Source of the DNA: Acanthosepion esculentum
Taxonomy: Eukaryota; Mollusca; Cephalopoda; Sepiida; Sepiidae
NCBI GenBank assembly: GCA_964036315.1
Contig: OZ038498.1
Coordinates: forward strand, 14,475,497 to 14,539,496
Direction: 5' to 3'
DNA length: 64,000 nt
Shown in pieces: positions 50,401 through 56,400 of the stretch. The translations under genes were made by a program, and so were the position numbers. The notes under the pieces were generated by a model, which was given only the letters and a program-made list of their open reading frames with translations, was not told the DNA's origin and did not search any database. Numbering within the stretch: position 1 is the stretch's first letter; the number at the start of each line of letters is the position of its first letter.

Positions 50401-52472
50401 GATTGATTGATTCGTTTTCTAAGGCTTATCAACAAATAAGAGCTTATAATGTGTGTATAAAGTGGGGGATCAATTCTGAATTACAATCAATATATAAACT
50501 GGTTCCTCACTTTGTGGCCAGAGTAGTTTCTATGCATTTATATCCCAGAGAATGTAAATAAATCTAAGACATGCCTTTGTAGTCAATCAGTATTTCATTG
50601 ATCGATTGATTCGTTTTCTAAGGCTTATCAACAAATAAGAGCTTATAATGTGTGTATAAAGTGGGGGATCAATTCTGAATTACAATCAATATATAAACTG
50701 GTTCCTCACTTTGTGGCCAGAGTAGTTTCTATGCATTTATATCCCAGAGAATGTAAATAAATCTAAGACATGCCTTTGTAGTTAATCAGTATTTAATTGA
50801 TTGATTGATTCGTTTTCTAAGGCTTATCAACAAATAAGAGCTTATAATGTGTGTATAAAGTGGGGGATCAATTCTGAATTACAATCAATATATAAACTGG
50901 TTCCTCACTTTGTGGCCAGAGTAGTTTCTATGCATTTATATCCCAGAGAATGTAAATAAATCTAAGACATGCCTTTGTAGTCAATCAGTATTTAATTGAT
51001 TGATTGATTCGTTTTCTAAGGCTTATCAACAAATAAGAGCTTATAATGTGTGTATAAAGTGGGGGATCAATTCTGAATTACAATCAATATATAAACTGGT
51101 TCCTCACTTTGTGGCCAGAGTAGTTTCTATGCATTTATATCCCAGAGAATGTAAATAAATCTAAGACATGCCTTTGTAGTCAATCAGTATTTAATTGATT
51201 GATTGATTCGTTTTCTAAGGCTTATCAACAAATAAGAGCTTATAATGTGTGTATAAAGTGGGGGATCAATTCTGAATTACAATCAATATATAAACTGGTT
51301 CCTCACTTTGTGGCCAGAGTAGTTTCTATGCATTTATATCCCAGAGAATGTAAATAAATCTAAGACATGCCTTTGTAGTCAATCAGTATTTAATTGATTG
51401 ATTGATTCGTTTTCTAAGGCTTATCAACAAATAAGAGCTTATAATGTGTATATAAAGTGAGGGTTCAATTCTGTATTACAATCAATATATAAACTGGTTC
51501 CTCAATTTGTGGTCATGGTAGTTTCTATACATTTATATCCCAGAGAATGTAAATAAATCTAAAAGACATGCCTGTGTAGTCAATCAGTATTTCATTGATT
51601 GATTCGTCTTCTATGACTTAATCATTTGTAGGTTATTTAAAGCCAGAAAATATTCTACATTGTAAGAATTTGGGTGGGGAGATAATAATGGTTTAGTGAT
51701 AGAAGTCTTACTAATTAACCTATAGCTGGGGGGAAGTGGTGGATTTATACCTTCCCAAGAGTATTTGCGCAGAAGTGACTATAACGAACCAACTAGAATT
51801 GGAAATCGACTCTCCGATTAAGAATTCAATTATCCACCCGCACATCCAAGCGCCTGGTATTCCTAAACCGTCACCCATCTAGGTACTGACCAGAGTCGAT
51901 GTTGCTTAATTTCGGTGATCGGACGAGAACCGGTGTTTTAACAATTAGAAAGACGTGAGTAAATAATTGTGTCGTCAGCCAAAATAGCTTGTTGGGAGTT
52001 CATGACATCGAGGAGGTCGTTGGTGAGATAAAAGATTCTAACAAAATACTTGAGTAACTTTAACGACCTCGACATAATGTTACCTGGAATGAGGAATAAT
52101 TAAAGATGCAGCATCTCTCCTAAGATGTTGATTTATAGCAGACAGCCTGAAAGTATTCGATGCGGGACTCTAGAAAAGGTGGGACCTATAGCATTTCCTG
52201 CTTTCGCTACTAGGCTTATCTGTCACCGCTTACCTCATAAAATGAAAGGATTCCTGCTTCGTTCGACTGCGGTCCTGGGCGGCCACCACGATCCACTGAT
52301 TGATTGGAGTTCACAGTCGGAGCTCTTAGTCCATTGACGGCTGGATTAGCCAGTGTGAAGCTCATGCCGTAAGTTGCAATTCCAACGATAAGTCTGTCGT
52401 GAGGTATTCCTTGATTCAGCCAGAAGTTAATAGACCACACCTGGAAGAAAATGTAATCTTAGTAAGTTATTC

Positions 52473-52537
<65 letters not shown>

Positions 52538-53367
52538 TAAATTACAAACATTATGTCTGCTTATTTTTAGCATAATCCGTTCATATTCACGAATATTTTT
52601 CCGTCTATTACAAATCAAATGATGCAAGGAATGCACTGTAACAGAGAAAATCACTTTTATTTCCCAAGTACTTTCCATCTCTTTCTGAGATCATCATCAG
52701 GGGTGCAATGCTAAGGTAAAAACTATTCGTAGCTATCCATTACTAACTTATTTTTCTTTTTGCGTTTAAATGCAACGGCTAACAGTTATGCTTTAGCGTT
52801 CATTAAAACGTGAAAAGATTATCCATTATGGAATTTTTTCCTTTATGTTGGAATGTCATGGTCAAGCGTGAAAACTGTTTTTTTATAGTACATTATTACG
52901 GTATTATTTTAGAACATTATTACAGTATTTATAGCTGATTCTATTCAGTGTTGGCTTCAATTTTTTAATGTAGATTCCTACGAGGATCTGTAGTTTTAAT
53001 TTGTTATTTTCTTGGTGTAGGATAGTTGTGTTATCAATCAGTATTTTTCTATACTGTGAATGTGGACACGAATGTTGGTGTAAATGTCTCACAATGGATG
53101 AATGGTCAGGCATGTGTTGAGTAAGACGTCTCGATAATATACTTGTCGTATATCCAACATATATATTTGTTTTTCTGTCGCAAGTACATTATACATTATG
53201 CTAAAAATAGGCAGACATGATGTTTGTAATTTATTTAATCAGACATGCGTAAAAGTGTATACATTTGGATTTTCTTGTATAAAACGCACTTTATTTTAGT
53301 ACAAAGAAAATGAGCAATATTTATTTTCATATTTATTTCTTTATCTCTATAAAAGGCAGGATGTCTA

Positions 53368-53411
<44 letters not shown>

Positions 53412-56400
53412 CGCACGCGCGTAACGAATGCACGGCCGCAATTTTCGACGGATTTGCACCAAAAATTAACATGCACATGCTCCAAGTTAGTGGAAAGGCC
53501 AAGACCGACTTTGCATTTCCCAACTCCCATCGAAATTGGAAATAATCGATTTTTTCATGCTTCTACGGCAGTTTTCATGTAGTTTGCGGCCATTTCCTAC
53601 TGGCCAGAGTGAGAGCCTATAGCTGGCTGCCACGAATAGGCAGGACGATTCTATTGGTCAGCGTGAGAGCCAACAGCTGACTGACACGAATGTTAACTAG
53701 CATGCTAGAATGAAAATAAATCGATAGCTGCATTCGTCACAAGTGGGAAAAATTTAAATCTGCATGGCACTTTACTCCAATTGGCTCATTCGCTTGCTTA
53801 AACTCAACGTTGATTCTGATTCCGCAGAACTGGGTTGGGTGTGAAAAGATATTTGTTGTTAACATTCTTTTTTCTTTCGGTTTTTCCAGTTACGAGTCCT
53901 TTTTTAAAGCTGATCGTTTTGTGTTCATTTTGTTTAGTTCTTTTTTCGTAACAGATTTAATTTTTAGTATAGAGCTTAGAAAAAAATTTGCAGTGTGAGA
54001 TAGGCAAGAAGTAAGGCATGTAGCAACATCAGCACGCAAAAGGCACTCCTTTAAAGTCAAGGAAGGGCTGAAATATTTTAAGTCAAGTGATAGCGATTGC
54101 TGTATGAGTCGTACGATTTTTGAATCATGCACGGGCAACGCTGGGCCATGCTGCTAGTAAATTGATAAATGATAAACATTGCAATGCATTATAGTTGGTT
54201 CGCATTTGTAAGGTTCGCTTTTTTAGAATGTTGTAAATATAATATTATTCTTGTAAATAAACAATTTAATAAATAGTTTTTTGTTGTAAAGAAAAAAGAA
54301 CAAAGAAAAGGTATAAATTCCCTTTCATATGTTTGGTTTTGATTAAAATTGTAATCATCGTGTTTTAAAACAATGCCGAGGGAGTGAAGGTAGTTAAAAT
54401 AATAGCGGTGTCAATGGAAAAAAAACCCTTTTGACATTCCCTCTTATTGAGGGCACGAATGTTAAAGATTGCGAAGTATTCATCGAAACAAATTTGATAA
54501 AAAAAGAACCGATAAGGTCTGTCTCTTCATTTTTTTAATTTCTATTATTCAAATTACGCCAGGCGTGGGAGACGCGACGCCTTCCAAAACATCTGAAACC
54601 TTGACAGAGAGTAGACTCAAAGAAGCAGCCGCGAAACTTCTCCTCAACGAAGTCTTGACAACCAAATTGTTGTTTTCACGATAGAATTAAATCTTATTTT
54701 CACCGTGACTATTGTAACAAAATAGTCGTTTCCACGAGAGAACAAGCACTGCTCTCAAAACAACACTCTATATTGAAGACTCTGAAGGGACAAGCGGATT
54801 CTGTCATGAAATTCACAAGAACTACAGGGTGAGCCCCCAAAACGGGAATTTTTTGAAGTGTGTATTGCCAGACATGAGCAAGTGGCAACACTGCGAGACA
54901 GTGACCTTGAGCAAGTAAACATTTCACCATTTTAGTAACGAGAATGAAATTCAAAGTATCCCAGCTGAGATGTTGCAGCAGTCAATGAGGAATCTCAACA
55001 GCAGATTTCAAGAATGCATTCGTACAGGAGGACGCCATCTACAGGACGTAATTTTAAAAAAATGAAAATTCCATCATTGTTTCTTAAATGGCATGTTTTA
55101 AGGTTTCAATTACTATGAATTAAATATTTTTCTTCCATCACTCTTGGTTTTATTGGATTGTTAAAAAGTTCCCGTTTTTTTGGGGTCACCCTGTATTAAG
55201 AGCATTCACATTTTGCATCTTCAAGGTAAATCTAAACTTTTAACTTGGTTCGACCTTACTAAAACCCTTTTATTGTACCTTCTTACTTGTAATTGGCATT
55301 GTTCTGTATACACTGATATTTTTATTGTGATATTTGATGCTATTAGATTCATTATGATTTCAAACTTGATTTTTTCACACAACTACCATTGAGATTTATT
55401 TTAGAAAGATAATTTATTTGCAAAGAAATTTATTAACCCTTTTCCGGGTGCACAAACTACCAATTTTAGCATCCCTAATATTTAGAAAAATTTGCTTTTA
55501 TTTTAATTAAATTTTTTTGGTTTTATATTTCACTGAGCATCACCTGCTCTTTTAAAGTTTTATTTTCATTATTTATTTTATTATTTATTTTCATTATTTA
55601 TTTTATTATTTATTTTCATTATTTATTTTATTATTTATTTTCATTATTTATTTTATTATTTGAATTATTTTCAAAATTAATAAGTTTTATTTTCATCCTG
55701 TCTATTGTAACAAAATAGTCTTTTCCACGACAGAGAACAAGTACTGTTCTCAAAATAACAGTCTACGTTGAAAACTCTGAAGGAACAAATGGATTCTGTC
55801 ACAAACTTCAACAACTCACATGAAATCACAAGAACTATTAAGAGCATTCACGTTTTATAACTTCAAGGTAAATATACCCTTTTAAATAGGTTCGACCATA
55901 TTGAAATCCTTTTATTTTACCTTCTTCCTTGTAATCGGCATTGTTTTGTATACGTTGGTATTTCTCTTTTGATATTTTATGTTATTTGATTTTGATTGTA
56001 GATTTTATCTTTTTATCGCGACTACCATTGAGACTTATTTTAGAAAAAATACGTTACTTGTCTAGAAATATATTATCTCCCTTTTCCGGTTGCACAAACC
56101 ACCAAATTTGTGCATCCCTAATATCTAGTAAAATTTGCTTTGCTTTTTATTTTTTATCGTACGCTTTGTTGTTACTTGGTCTCCATTGCCCCCCAATCTC
56201 TTTTAACGAAACCCCCGCCAAAATAGAGACTAATAGTTTGTTTTTTTAGCTCTTATTTTTTTGGCAAGAGATGTCGCCGTCGTCGGCTTTATCTCGTATC
56301 CAAGAATTTACGTTCTCCTTTGCTGATCGCTTCTTTTATGATGATGGCGTTGATAACTAAATTCGCCGCCAACACGAAGGTTCAGGACAAAAAGCTTCCA

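Noticed and set aside
51856..51945. Genuine 5S rRNA gene
   Set aside because: Only the 3' three quarters are present, with many substitutions, and it is fused to tRNA-like and SINE body sequence.
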